A stretch of DNA of 64,000 nucleotides from Liolophura sinensis (taxonomy: Eukaryota; Mollusca; Polyplacophora; Chitonida; Chitonidae): the NCBI RefSeq assembly GCF_032854445.1, contig NC_088301.1:16614281-16678280 (forward strand). The letters are read 5' to 3'. This document shows positions 24,226 through 35,869 of the stretch, one piece after another. The number at the start of each line of letters is the position of its first letter. Within the stretch, counting starts at the first letter, position 1. The translations under genes were made by a program, and so were the position numbers. Below the pieces are notes generated by a model, which saw nothing but the letters and a program-made list of their open reading frames with translations, was not told the origin of the DNA and did no database searches.

Positions 24226-25084
24226 AACTTAATGCATAACTAAATGATGTTAGTTTATTGCCATGCTGGCACTGATTTTACTTTATCGTGGCGATTTTGT
24301 TTCGAAACCGTTGTTATGTAAATGTCAAACTATCTGAGAACATGGCGTTGTCCGTTCTTCTATTAAGCGCAGACAAGTCTGACAACCCAGCTTTTTACCT
24401 CCAGGAGAAGATAAGTAGTGCCAAATGCGGGCATTTCACCTTACGGACATTTCCCCCAAGGATATTTCCCCTTAATGTATACATATAATACCAGAATGTG
24501 AACCCCTATATATTTGTTCTAACTTGATATCATTTATTACTTCATTTATCACTATTTATACCACGCATGACATTTGTGCACAACAACTTAAACTTCTTTG
24601 CAAAAATAATAGGCAAAGACATTTAATGTTCGAAACACAGGCTAAGTGTCATAATCAGTATGGTATCATCTTATGGAGTGGCCTGTATGTTTGGATGATG
24701 AAGCAAGTCTTGGTTATTAAACCCCAATCCTCATTTAAAGCCATCGTACCTATTCTCATTTCTATGTCACTAATCCCACTTACATTTGAACTTTTAAAAG
24801 TTTGAAATGTAAACAACGAAATCATCAATCATGCATAACTCCCGATATTACAAAACAAATTCATAATTTCATGGATCGATGGGTCAAAATGTGCTCCAAA
24901 ACCTAATAATTTGGTGAAGATACAATTTAGTCTATTATGTGGTGCAACAACAGTAAATGTACATATAGAATACACATTGTATTTTATCGATTGTTTATTT
25001 AATGGCGTGATGAAAGCAATCAGACCATCTAAACCATCACTTCTCGACCATCATCACATTTTGGAGAAAGCTCAAAAAATGGCA
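24226..25084. other. No gene seen
   Basis: A 93-codon frame at 24,524-24,805 (+) is hydrophobic in places but has no family signature. Confidence 0.45.
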
Positions 25085-25320
25085 AATGGTCACACCTCTA
25101 GACTAGTGATGTCTAATAAATTGCAATTAACACCACTGCATTTTTTTTAACTTAGCTCTACTTAAGCCATGATGCTAGGGGAGTGTATGTTGCTACTATT
25201 TATGCATTTACATGAACAGTTGGAATAAAACCCTGACTGAGGTTAATTGACAAGACGCCGCAGTTCACCGGTTACGTGTGGCCATTTGCCAGCTATCTTA
25301 CTCTCTATGGTCTGTCTATG
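25085..25320 (+). repeat. Family E repeat, near complete
   Basis: From GTGATGTCTAATAAATTGCA through GATGCTAGGGGAGTGTATG and GGTTAATTGACAAGACG to ACGTGTGGCCATTTGCCAGC, ending in TTACTCTCTATGG. Confidence 0.7.
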
Positions 25321-25357
25321 TTGTACTTCTTTAATTATCTTGTGAATTACCTCTGTT

Positions 25358-25395
25358 ACGCTTTTATTCTAACTGTTCATGTAAATGCTTGCAAA
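25358..25395 (-). repeat. Family E fragment in inverted orientation
   Basis: TTTTATTCTAACTGTTCATG then TAAATGC is the reverse complement of the E centre. It lies just after a plus-strand E copy and just before the Penelope-like element. Confidence 0.55.
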
Positions 25396-25544
25396 GATGA
25401 CGCAGAATTAATGAAAATCAGAATAGAATATAAGCGTCCAGTCCGACATTCCTATACCATTCGTAGTCAAAAGTAGGCGTTCCAAGTCAATAATCGCAAG
25501 ATCCATTTCCACAACAACGTTTAACACTAACTCCCGAAGACAAA

Positions 25545-25670
25545 GGTATGTAAGAAATTATACAAATAAGAAATAAAGCCGGTAACACACAAGAGAGAAG
25601 CGGTCATCAGTTTTCAATGATACCGGGCAGACAATGAATATTCCAGGCATGAATTCCATATCAAAGTTCA
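25545..25670 (-). repeat. 3' terminal repeat of the retroelement
   Basis: AAGCCGGTAACACACAAG, GATACCGGGCAGACAATG and CCAGGCATGAATTCC correspond in order to words near 28,045-28,110 (AGCTGGCAACACGTGATC, GGAAGACAGTCGATACTG, TAGGCATGATATCC). This makes a diverged direct repeat bracketing the element. Confidence 0.5.
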
Positions 25671-25929
25671 AATTCGTAGTCAATGAATGAGTTCCATGTC
25701 AAATAACAGCTAAACAAGTATCTCAGTCGTGCTTTCATTGCAACTGTTCATAAAGGCATCATGCTGATGTAATTAGCATGGCTACCTTTACGGCCCCTAG
25801 CCCCAGGTTAAGCGGTATTAGATACAGTTTGAAAATGACGAGCGTTACAGACCCTAACCAATCAGAGTATGATTCAAAAGTAACGGACGATTACGTCTTT
25901 CCCGTTAATATGTAAAGGTCTCATGCTAC

Positions 25930-26065
25930 AAGAGGCGCCATCTATGATGTTACACATGACATACAAGATAGACGGTTACACTGGGCAACCAGCGCCATCT
26001 ATGTTGTTAAATACCATGTACGTGATAGATGTACATAGGGCTAACAGCGCCGTCTATGTGGTTGA
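25930..26065 (-). repeat. Three ~56-bp repeats in the retroelement 3' UTR
   Basis: GCGCCATCTATG-type cores (the third reads GCGCCGTCTATG) start at 25,935, 25,992 and 26,047, spaced 57 and 55 bp, directly after the RT stop codon. The copy at 41.1 kb keeps the same three cores, so they belong to the element and not to the insertion site. Confidence 0.7.
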
Positions 26066-27796
26066 TCATAATGCAGATCGCCAGAGATTCTGAACGCTCT
26101 GTCCATACCTGCCAACGAGAATGTTATACTCATTGTAAAATTTGAGAAACTTAGAATGAAGGCGTTTGATGGAGTATCCTTGACAAAGTAGTTTTTGAAC
26201 TAGCAACTTGTGACGCAGATTAAAGTCATTACAAATAACGCAAGATCTGACAAATGCTACAAGGCGAGATATGTATACGCCATATGCAGGACCCTTTGGT
26301 ATATTGCTATCTAAATAAGGATAATTTACAATATCAAAATTGAAATTATCCGTTTTGTCGTAAAGGCGGCGTGAAAGGAGACCTTGTCCGTCTTTGTACA
26401 GATATAGATCCAAATAAGATGTACCATCGGGACTATCTGTTGTCTCCTTTAAATCCAATGAAGGCGGATAGATTTCATTCACCGCTTCAGCAATATGGAA
26501 ATTATTTAACGCCAGTAGATCATCAATATACCGCTTGGTAAATGAAAAGGATCGAGCTTTAAAGATATTACTTCTAAGTAATTTCTGCATATAGTCGTAT
26601 TCATATAAAAACAGGTATAGGTCTGCCAAAAGAGGCGCACAATTGGTACCCATTGGAATACCTATGCACTGTTGGTAAATGGTATCTCCGAATTCCACAT
26701 AGATGTTGTTAATGAGAAATTCAAGTAATTCAATAAATAATGTAACATCCCATGAGTGATAACCTTTATAAAGAGTAGAACTAAAGAAAGCCTTATTGCT
26801 TCTGACGTTAATGTAACGGTGACCAGTTTTAGTAAACACCGAGACAATTAACGGCGATATTCTTTCAATAAGATCTTTGTGAGGAATCGTAGTATAGAGA
26901 GTAGAGAAATCCCATGTGGATACGTCTTTGTACGGTATATGCATATGAGCATCGAGTTCTTCTGTAAGACGTTTGGAGTTGTTAAGAATCCACATGCAGT
27001 TGACACCTGAATTTTTTTGTCATGACACAACAATACTTATTCCAAAATGACTTTACTTTTTGTAACGCTTTTGTAAGTAGGGTTGACAAGAGTTTGGTGG
27101 GACAGCATCTTGAACCTGTAATAAATCGAGCCTTGTATGGGGATTTATGCATTTTAGGAATCCAGTAAAGTTGTGGTATTTCTGTGTGACGGGTAGGTAT
27201 ATTTATGCGCCTTTCTTTAAGAAAGGTTTTGTGTTTGTTAAATAGGTCCTCCAGAGTACATGTAGTAGCAGAATACGTGGATGTTGTTGTAGATGCACAT
27301 AGCTCTTGAACAAGAACTTGATAATAATAATTCTTGCAAATAAAGATGACATTATTAGGAGCCCTGTCTGCTACAGTGATGACAAATTTACTATGAAGGT
27401 CAGCGAGTGTTTCTTGCACAGTGGGATCCTTCAGAACCTGTTTAACTTTAGGTAGAGCATCAATGTCTAGACGGTGTATAGTTAAACTAACTTTCTTTTT
27501 GACAATCTCAAGCCAATCGTTAAGTACCGAAAAATCCACTTTCTCCCGTTTTGACCATTTTTTAACATACTCCTCAAGTGCCGAGATGATATTTTTATGT
27601 TTGATCGAATGTTGACATTACTATTTTTTCTATACTTAGGACCCCTCACAAAAAGATTCCTTAGATCAAGATTCTTAATAATATTAAGTTCACCAGTCAG
27701 GACATGTTTACATTTGTCGTAGGTAAAAACTGAGGATTCACAATCACAGTTATAGCCTCCAGAAGTATACGTCGCCAAATCGAACTCCTTGATGGC
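26066..27796 (-). pseudogene. Reverse transcriptase, frame-broken (copy 1)
   Basis: The long frame 26,066-26,995 (309 codons) holds the RT core: motif A DFSTLYTTIP at residues 29-38, motif B GIPMGTNCAPLLADLYL at 112-128, catalytic YIDD at 156-159, then SYLDLYLYKDGQG and a basic thumb-like region to the stop. The upstream fingers (LPKVKQV, PQLYWIPKMHKSPYKARF) are in a second frame, 26,982-27,539, and the Cys-containing N-terminus in a third, about 27,482-27,796. The first break lies at a T run at 27,012-27,018 that has 7 T against 6 in the copy at 42 kb. The second is in an A/T-rich stretch near 27,590-27,600, one base shorter than in that copy. The catalytic residues are intact, so the element was active fairly recently or the breaks are sequencing errors. 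A plausible splice acceptor (AATTATTTCCAG) at 27,797 would start the exon. RT of this type copies element RNA into DNA at the target site. Confidence 0.8.
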
Positions 27797-28019
27797 CTGG
27801 AAATAATTGAAAATTTAGAAGGCAGAAGTTGACTGTATTCCTTGTGTGGGTGTACAGGCTGGACCATTTACCAGCGTCCAGCATCCATTGTCAGTTCCTA
27901 TAGGTTGACCAGGTCTAATCTAAGCGTTAAGTCAGACTGCTGTGTATCATGCCTGCTTCGGTCGTGAGAAAAGCACTGAAAGTCGATATCAGTAAGCTAA
28001 ACTTCCTTCTCCAAGGAAT

Positions 28020-28120
28020 ATGTAAGAAGTATTTATATACACAGTAAAAAAAGCTGGCAACACGTGATCAGTTTTTAATAATGTATGGAAGACAGTCGAT
28101 ACTGTAGGCATGATATCCAG
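28020..28120 (-). repeat. 5' terminal repeat of the retroelement
   Basis: Diverged counterpart of 25,545-25,670 in the same orientation, on the upstream side of the RT-coding region. It marks the probable 5' boundary. Confidence 0.45.
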
Positions 28121-28493
28121 ATGGAATTATAGACTGGTATAATATCTAGGTCGAAAGGTTAATGTAGGTATATCATTCGTCCTCATATACTCTCTATACT
28201 GCAGTCCTCTATATACAGTAATATATGTCACTATCAGTCCGTGTCAATATTCACACGTGACTTAAGCGATAGTTTCTCTTAAATAGTGACAAGAGTTAAT
28301 AAGTCGCCTCAGTAGACAGGCGAAAGGGCCGTAAACTCTCTCCGGTTACCTGATGAGCGTCGTCTGAAAGACTGGACACCTGGGCAATCACCTGCACGCG
28401 TGGATCCGAACACGAGAGTTCATCGATCAAGTGCTTCTTGTCTGATTCTAAGTTATGTAAAGGATCAAATCACAATCCAGATTGTGCTACGTT

Positions 28494-28515
28494 CATACAT
28501 ACATACATACATACC

Positions 28516-28547
<32 letters not shown>

Positions 28548-28591
28548 CGCACGCACACACACGCGAATACATATATACACATACATAAATT
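28494..28591 (+). repeat. (CATA)n microsatellite with CA/TA tail
   Basis: CATA units with one interruption (CCTA), then CGCACGCACACACACG and ATACATATATACACATACAT. Confidence 0.95.
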
Positions 28592-31019
28592 AGTTCAAAT
28601 GACGACTCCATTTCATGGAACGATTTAGGCCAAGGTAATAAGAGACCTTTCGGGATAATAATGGGAAATATGGAAGCCAAAACGGCCTTCTTAAGTCCAT
28701 CATTTATCAGTTACAATTAAACGGAACAAGACGGTAAAAGAAGTCTTGAACAATCAACGCGATGTTTGTCAGCCGTACTTTACCTCCTCCTATAGCTCCG
28801 CAACTTGACATGGGCTTGCACGTCTAAGTCATATCGATAGACGTATTGCATACAAAATTGCTTGAAACATTGTCAATACATCTAACCACTGAAACAGCAT
28901 GGTTCATTCGTTAAAGTAAATAAAGACAGTGTAGAGTCTGAACTACCCTGCCTATATATTAGTGTGTTTTTTATCGGTATTCTTTTTACTTATTCTGATG
29001 TTGAAGCTTACAAAAACACAGCCTACGAAACAAAACTATGCGAACACGTCGACTAAAAGCCTGGAAAAATATTTCACATGTAAAGGCTTACGGAATGACA
29101 TCAATCTGTCAAGGGGGAAAGATGCGTCCAGCAGAACAGCGGTGGTGTAACCCGTCAGTTACACAGCAGACAGAAAACACGTTCACACTCTGGCTTGAGA
29201 AACCAGAATGCAAGATCACAATTACAGTTTCCGAAGGAAGAACTTAACCAATATGGAAAGTTTGACGTCATTGTACTCAATGAATGGTTATGTCAAAACT
29301 GTAATCAGCACGTGTAAAGTAAGGCAAACAATAATGAGTCGTATAATTGTTCACGTATGTGTAATATTTCGCGCATCTGTGCAATTCACGGTGTTTGTAC
29401 TATAACTTGCGCTAATTAATTTTTGATTCACTTGTACACATTTGTGTCTTTTGACCCTGCTGCTATATTTTGCACAAAATGGTTCGTTTTTTTTTGTCAT
29501 TCATTTGTTTGTTTTTTGGAGTTTTCGTTTATGGATCCAGTATTATATCATAACATCACACATTCGAAGCAAAATGATATTTCCTAAAAAAAAAAAAAAA
29601 AAAAACGCCCGCGGGAATACGCCTTATATATAAGATATCTCTGTACACCCGTTGGGACTGAGTATAACAAAATAGTTCATCTCTCATACTAGCTTAGAAA
29701 CGGGGACCAGCGGTAGATTGATTCTAGTGACATGTCTATGACAAACGTCCGGACATGTTGCAAAGGCGTTAATGAAAACGTGTGTGGAACACACGTGTTA
29801 CTCGAATGTACGAGCGTGGGACATGACCACCAGGAAGGGTTGAGGATGATATGTTGGCAGATAAGTAAGAGAGAAGGTACGGGTATATATAACTTCGTTT
29901 GAGCATCATTTATCTTGTTCTTTGTCCATGCAGGATGACTGGACAGGCTTGAAATCCAATATACATTGTACTTCTCCATGTCAGTCATCGGGGAATGTAC
30001 ATCAAGTTTAGGCCTCCGGGACAAAACATATGAAATCCATTCCTGCTAAACACGAGGATCGACGACCAAATCACATCAGCTCCTCGTGTTCAGTTAACAA
30101 GTGTCAACAGCATCTGTAATGCTTCTTCATAGCGGATTTCCCAAATGATTAACAAATTTAAACACCTGGTACGGAAAACATCTTGTCAAGAATAGTGTTT
30201 AGTTGGGGCGGCGAACTAAACCTTGTGAACACTAGTTCTGATGAAAAGAACAGACCGCCTATCCTGATATACAATTAAATCGATCCACATAAATGCGACA
30301 CATGACCGGGTTCTGTGTTTCTGACATTTGAAACCTTCCTTTCATAAGTTTTTGGACGGATAAGGGCCAACAAAACGTTGAAGTAAAAAGACAAAACTGG
30401 ACACCACTAATAATACAGAAATACAGTATGGGCACGATATCCCTAACTTTTGCTGCACGAAATCAGCCACCGGAGATAAAGGCGTCACGAGACAAGCGCC
30501 CAGGAATTAACCACAACCCTGTGCGTGGAATGCACGCCTCGAGATCACGAAGCGATCTTACACTTAGTTCATCATTTTAATCACTAAGTTTAGTATGTTC
30601 CTTTCCGTTATTTTTGCCGAAATCTGGGATACAATAACTAACATAATTTACCCTGTCAAGTTATACTTTGACCTTGTTAAATCAGAAATAAATTTAAAAT
30701 GATCTGAAATTTTGAATTAAGTCTAAGATCGCGTCGTGATTCTGGGGCCTGATTTACAAGAGATGGGAAATTTTAAACGTGTGTATGCTGAAATTTAATT
30801 TTATGGATATGAAGATTTTTTATAAAAAAGTGAGAAAAAATGTGAGCCTGTGTACTTTATTTTCTCTATATTCGAATACGAAGAATTACTGTCAGCCCAG
30901 AAGAGAGGACTCGTTATTGAGATTTGGTAATCATATTTATAAAAGAAAACGGAAAGAACCAACCCCCAAAATAACAAAAACAAGCCCACAAACGTCTGAA
31001 TTTCACACAGATTCGAGGG
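28592..31019. other. 2.4 kb without a recognised gene
   Basis: An A21 run at about 29,585-29,605 is not preceded by any recognised SINE. A 111-codon ATG frame at 29,689-30,024 (-) lacks known motifs. I see nothing else. Confidence 0.4.
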
Positions 31020-31082
31020 TAACAAAAAAAAAACCCCAACCCCCCCCCCCACCCCCCCCCAAAAAAAAACAAACAAAAAAAC
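31020..31082. repeat. Poly(C)/poly(A) low-complexity tract
   Basis: Runs of 11-12 and 10 C embedded in A-runs, CCCCCCCACCCCCCCCCC flanked by A9. The minus strand is a G-run able to form a quadruplex. ORFs across it encode Gly/Phe- or Pro-rich nonsense. Confidence 0.9.
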
Positions 31083-31139
31083 AGATCGAAAGTAAAAACA
31101 GCCAAACTCACCACAAAGAGATCCGAGAATATCCGACAC

Positions 31140-31335
31140 GTCTGTAAGTGACCTTTGAAAACATCTACAGACCAGAAATTCTGTGATTCCTTTCTGGATG
31201 TAGAGGGGGTTGAAGTTTCTGTAGACTTGAAAGGCACGGCAAGGTGATGCCAACTTCTCTATAAACTGATCAGAATTTCTGAATGTACGGTTTTGTCACA
31301 CACTCAGTTATTTGATAGCTTCAATGGCTATTGAA
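31140..31335 (-). repeat. Non-tRNA module S attached to SINE C, copy 1
   Basis: Reverse-complement match to 47,085-47,240 with high identity: CTACAGACCAGAAATTCTG, GAGGGGGTTGAAGTTTCTG, CCAACTTCTCTATAAACTG and CAGAATTTCTGAATGTACGG. In both places it lies 3' of a family C SINE, so the pair moved or was duplicated as a unit. Confidence 0.8.
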
Positions 31336-31341
31336 TGGGTG

Positions 31342-31680
31342 AGTGCATAGGGTTTAACGTGATACTTAACAATTTTTCAGTCGTGTGACGACGAAGCAGT
31401 CCTTAGAGTGCATGTACGTGTAATGTGCCTCCTTGTTGCTGGACAGATATCCACCACTCCTTTATCTATAGTGCAGCTTCACTGAGACGACTTAGCAAAT
31501 GCAAGTAAGCAGCCCCACCCGAACCATTCTACTGTAACCAGTCGTTGCACTATCCCCTTAATGCTGAAAGTCAAGCAAGGATGTTACCACTTCCTCTTAA
31601 GATCTTAAGTGTGACCAGAATTGACCCCGCATCTACCACCCCACGAAGTGGACGCCCTACTAAATGGGCCATTGGGGCCG
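31342..31680 (-). repeat. SINE family C, full length
   Basis: Tail GGGTTTAACGTGATACTTAA, CAGTCGTGTGACGACGAAG, complete C body and a degenerate head (AGTGGACGCCCTACTAAATG). It is the 5' partner of module S. Confidence 0.85.
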
Positions 31681-32234
31681 ACATTTAAAAGTTATATACC
31701 CTAACCAGTATTGACGAAGATTCCATTCATCTCAACTCTTTCAACGGCATTTGAGTTGAATGAGGGCTTAGATATTTATTAAGATATATATAGTGATGTC
31801 AACAACAGAATTTTACCAGCTGTACCGACTGCTGGTGTAACCCCAAATTTTGGTAAATCTATGTTTCCACATACAGACATGTATATTCCCCAGCCTGGCA
31901 GTGCTCAGGTTTAGTGAATGGTGGGATTTTCCAAACGCTCTAGAACCCAATGAATAATTTTCCACTAATAGTGACACGTGGTTCGGAGGATATAAATTCT
32001 CCAAACCGCTGATCCCTAGGTGTTCCGCTACCCTGAAAATGGTTTAACTGTATCTGGATATAAAGATTTAAATGTAGTCAGTGAATCCAACAGTTTTGGA
32101 AAACTTCCGGAGCGGCTGAATTTACGTTGTATCCAACAAAAACATAGAAGAGAAATTGATAACCCACGAGACACGAGTCGTCGGGTTAGCGTGACACTGT
32201 GATGTTTATATAATATAATTAATGACGTACACGA
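31681..32234. other. No gene seen
   Basis: No exon, SINE or simple repeat recognised between the family C copy and the next family E copy. Confidence 0.45.
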
Positions 32235-32470
32235 AAGTGAGTAAAAGTACAGCAGCGTCGACAGTGTGATAGCTAGCAAAGGGTCAGACGTAACCGGTGA
32301 AATACGGTCTCTTACCACGTACAGGGTTTTATTCTAACTGCTCATGCAAATGTGTAAATAATAGAACTTTACACGCCCTCTAGCACCATGACTTAGGCAG
32401 AATTAGACACAAAAAATATCCAGTGATGTTAAAAGCAACTTATTAGACATTACTAGTTTAGAATTATTCA
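32235..32470 (-). repeat. Family E repeat, near complete
   Basis: Reverse-oriented blocks from GAGTAAAAGTACAGCAGCG through TTTATTCTAACTGCTCATG and CGCCCTCTAGCACCATGAC to TTAGACATTACTAG and AGAATTATTCAAAA. Confidence 0.7.
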
Positions 32471-32696
32471 AAAATAAATTGCATAAATTACGCATAAATA
32501 GATAAATAACTTTGAAGTGTCCCATTTGTGGTTAGTGATGGCCAAATTCTGTGCATTGATTCCCCGTAATATGCATCAATGTATTCACAGCCTGCATGGT
32601 CCGAATCCTCCAATATGCATTTTTCTCTTAACTTGTTTCCGAACAAAGCGAATTTCATCACTGAATTGCAGGTCAATAAAATGATGTATACGGAAT

Positions 32697-33155
32697 TTAT
32701 AAGCACAAACGCTGGATCTAAGGGAAATTACAGACTCCTCAGATGGAACATCTTATCTCGACCTATATCTGTATAAAGACCAAAACGGTTTCTTTCTCTC
32801 GCAGACTTTACGACAATAAGGATAGTTGCACTTTTTAACTTTTTGTAAATTTGGTAAATTATCTGTTTTTGGACAGCAGTATACCGAAGGGTCATGCATA
32901 TGGCTTGTACATATTTCACCTTGTAGCATTTGTTACATTCTGCGTGTTACGTGACCGTTTCAATCAACGTCACAAGTTTTTACTGCAAAAACTTCGCTCC
33001 CACTTTTACAATAAGTATAATTCTCGTGTGAGTAAATACGGACCGACGTTCTGGAGGCCCTGCTTTATGATTTTGTCTAATTCCGCGTAAGCGCGCAGCG
33101 AGGAGCATAGTATTCATCGTGTTGAATTAGGTCTCCACTTTGATATATGAACATT
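32697..33155 (+). pseudogene. Penelope-like RT element, 3' coding part
   Basis: It covers the region after the catalytic motif. Frames interrupted by shifts still read VNYLFLDSSIPKGHAYGLYI, HKFLLQKL and YNSRVSKYGP, matching the 26-kb RT. Downstream GTGTTGAA and GATATATGAACA match the 3' UTR of the 54-kb copy. It is 5'-truncated, with no YxDD. Confidence 0.75.
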
Positions 33156-33792
33156 TGACTCATACTGAAGCCCTACCAAGGATGGACAATGGACAATGTA
33201 TCTAACTCAGATAAACATTTTATTCTTCGCACAGCCAAATACAAGGCAATGTTACGTATGAGGAAAACAGTCTGCAAACAGAACATATTTTGCGAAAGTT
33301 TTACACATTTTGAATCTTTACTTTAGCATCAATACTTCGTTCATGGCAAATGTAATCTTCAGATTTCATATCACAGGTGGGACCTTACACGTGACAATGT
33401 GTTTGTGGTCTTGGGAAGTGGAAAATAACAGACGTTACATTTGTCATATATCGTATCATTAGGCATGGAAGGATAAGCAGTAGTTAATAAGCATTTGAGC
33501 ATTCCCTGGTAGTATCAAGTTCCCGCGTGATTCTCAGGCTGACACGTTGTCCAAAGGCCGTTCCACGTCCAGGCCTGTCAGCTAATGACACCTCTCTAAT
33601 TTTCATCCGGATGACACACGGGCGAGTGGGGCAAGCAGACATTCTACTGTCGTATTTTATATCACACAGACACTGATATTTCCTGCTAACAATGAATATC
33701 GTCGTACACAGCCTAGACTGTTATCATCTCAAAGCAATGTATATTCTGCTAATGTCGCCTCATTCCTTTTTTTGGCGATTGTGACGTTAGGC
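33156..33792. other. No gene seen
   Basis: Nothing recognised between the two opposite-strand retroelement fragments. Confidence 0.45.
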
Positions 33793-34140
33793 GTCTATGC
33801 GTTCAAACAGACATACGTATACCAGCCATCAAACAGTAAGGACGTTTCATGTCAATAAGGACATGGCCAGTTCCACCAACAAATCACCAAGAACTAAGAA
33901 AGTATATAAAGTATAAATAAAGTACAAATATAGGAAGATATCACACAAATGGAAGTAGTCAACAGTTTTCAGTGATGTCAGAAAGACGCAAGGTATGTTC
34001 TAGGCGAATGAGTGAAATCAGCATTCAGATCTTGTACCATGCTAAAATATCAGTTGTCGGTAACAAAATATGTATGTCAGTTGCGCCTTGATTGCAACAC
34101 TTCAGATGTCCAACGTGGCAATCCAACGTGCCAGCAAATC
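33793..34140 (-). mobile_element. Penelope-like element, 3'-terminal fragment
   Basis: CAAACAGACATACGTATACC (element end), ACTAAGAAAGTATATAAAG, AGTCAACAGTTTTCAGTGAT and TGCGCCTTGATTGCAAC follow the order seen at 38,491-38,810. No coding sequence is left. Confidence 0.7.
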
Positions 34141-35060
34141 GTGGCAAAGTGCACATTTAATAAACCTTATTGCATAGATATAGCTTTTTGTTTGAAGGCA
34201 ATGTTTATGCTTTTTGTACGGGTTTTGTGATCATCGAAATGTTATTTTATTCATTGATGTATTATATGCAAAAAGTATAAATGAAGTTTAAAAACACTTT
34301 AACTATCTGGCGTTTTTTCCCCTGCAATCAAGAACAAGTCCGATGTTCAGGTCTCTCGGTCTACAGAATCAGTTTTACCACATGAACTTACTACTCATTC
34401 AAAGGTCAATCATGGGTTTTATTCTAACTGCCTATATATAAATATATATACACACACACACAGATTTATTAACTGCGTAAATTTTAGAGAAAAAAAAATG
34501 CTGTTATCATGTGTAACAGCAACACGTGAGTTCAGTGCATTAGAGAACAAATGTCACTAACTCTCCTTTAGCCAAGATGCTAATATGTAATATGCAGCGT
34601 ATCACCAGATTAAAAGATGTTCTGTTTGCATGTCGCAAACATGCACATGTATGACGTGTAGGCCATTGGAGCAGAACATGTAGCATGTATGTTGCATGAT
34701 CAAATTACAATGGTTTGATTTTGCAACGCTTTGATAATGCAGTAATACGGATATATGTTTGGCAAGTATATCTTATTCGAATGAAAGGATAACTATAATA
34801 TGAACCGTCTGAACCTTGTTTCGTACCTCGTCAAATCCCTCGAGGTTTCCAGTAACACAACGAACACGCAGACGAAGATGTTAGTATATATTCTAAACCA
34901 AATATGAAAAAAGGGGTAAAAACGGCATATTTTGTCCTACCGCTCTCTTTTACTCCTTCTACAAAGGTCTTGCAATTAGAGCAATGAGCGATAAGCTGAA
35001 GCCATTGCAGTTGATCTAGATACGTGAAAGCTACTTTTGTGTGACGTCGTGTCTTATTGT
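34141..35060. other. No gene seen
   Basis: TATA/CACA microsatellite at 34,433-34,462. I recognise nothing else. Confidence 0.45.
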
Positions 35061-35318
35061 TGCGTGGCTCAGTTGGTTAGCGCGCTAGCGCAGCCCAATG
35101 ACCCAGGAGTCTCTCACCAATGCAGTCGCTGTGAGTTCAAGTCCAGCTCATGCTGGCTTCCTTTCTGGCCGCAAGTGGGAAGGTCTGCTAACAACCTGCG
35201 GATGCTCGTGGGTTTCCCCCGGATTCTGCCCAGTTTCCACCCACCATAATGCTGGTCGCCGTCGTATAAGTGAAATATTCTTGAGTACGGCGTAAAACAC
35301 CAATCAAAAAAATAAATA
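35061..35318 (+). repeat. SINE family A, full length
   Basis: Reference-quality copy. A box TGGCTCAGTTGGTTAGCGCG and B box TGAGTTCAAGTCC are separated by an enlarged, anticodon-free region. Then come GCTGGCTTCC, the GTGGGAAGGTCTG core, ATAATGCTGGTCGCCGTCG and tail GAGTACGGCGTAAAACACCA plus A-rich end. It is expected to be transcribed by RNA polymerase III from the internal boxes. Confidence 0.92.
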
Positions 35319-35699
35319 TTGTTGCGTGACGTAGGAGTCTAGAAGTTTACTGCACATATATTATCATGTCATACTACTGATCGCAGATTGGAACGATATA
35401 AAACAAATGTATCTTTTTTCAGATCATAACGTAAAACATCAAATATTTGAAAACAAAAGCCATATCCATAAACTGTACGAAATAATAACACTTTTATCAC
35501 TATAGGAAATTCCCACAGTTCGCCTTTATATAAACCATAAAAGCAAATTTAACAAACTCAAATTCTTTTATTTTTGGAAATAAACAGCATCAATATGATA
35601 TTATTTGGGGAGGTAAACATACCAGTCAGTGTGTTGCGTGACACACTCGATGTTGGTCATCTCTATTTAATATGTATATTTGCACAATGCAAAACTAAC
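35319..35699. other. No gene seen
   Basis: CTCGATGTTGGTCATCTC...TTTGCACA at 35,647-35,688 resembles 5,795-5,841 (CTCAATGGTATTTGAAAGG, ATTTAATATGTATATTTGCA), another short shared segment of unknown nature. Confidence 0.4.
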
Positions 35700-35869
35700 A
35701 GGGAAGTAGAATGTTACTACATAACGTTACGTTATTTTACATAAACAGCTGAAATAAATCTGTGTCTGAGGTAATTTGAAAAGGGACCGTATTTTTCCAA
35801 CTGCGTGTGACCATCTGCCGGCTATCAGGCTGACGCGATTCCTCTCATTTTACTCTTTGTGCTCTTTTA
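35700..35869 (+). repeat. Family E repeat, 3' two-thirds
   Basis: TTTTACATAAACAGCTGAAA, GAGGTAATTTGAAAAGGG, GCGTGTGACCATCTGCCGG and TTTTACTCTTTGTGCTC. It ends directly at a family C SINE. Confidence 0.65.

Larger units (their letters stand above)
25425..28110 (-). mobile_element. Penelope-like retroelement, longest copy
   Basis: A 2.7-kb element read on the minus strand: 5' terminal repeat, RT-coding region in three broken frames, short 3' UTR and 3' terminal sequence. Its 3' end (GAATATAAGCGTC at 25,425 on +) coincides with the boundary of the copy at 40,598. Parts of the 3' terminal region recur at the 5' side near 28,020. Such repeated ends are known for Penelope-like elements. The RT is followed by a stop and no GIY-YIG endonuclease is seen. 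Assignment rests on motif order and on a thumb-like region after YIDD; another RT class remains possible. Confidence 0.65.

Noticed and set aside
28494-28591. CRISPR-like or satellite array
   Set aside because: Plain CATA microsatellite without spacers, and the window is eukaryotic.
29689-30024. 111-codon ATG frame on the minus strand
   Set aside because: No domain, no splice support and no codon-usage contrast with its surroundings.
30801-31253. 150-codon minus-strand frame and its overlapping partners
   Set aside because: They run through the poly(C)/poly(A) tract and module S. The Gly/Phe-rich segment is low complexity.
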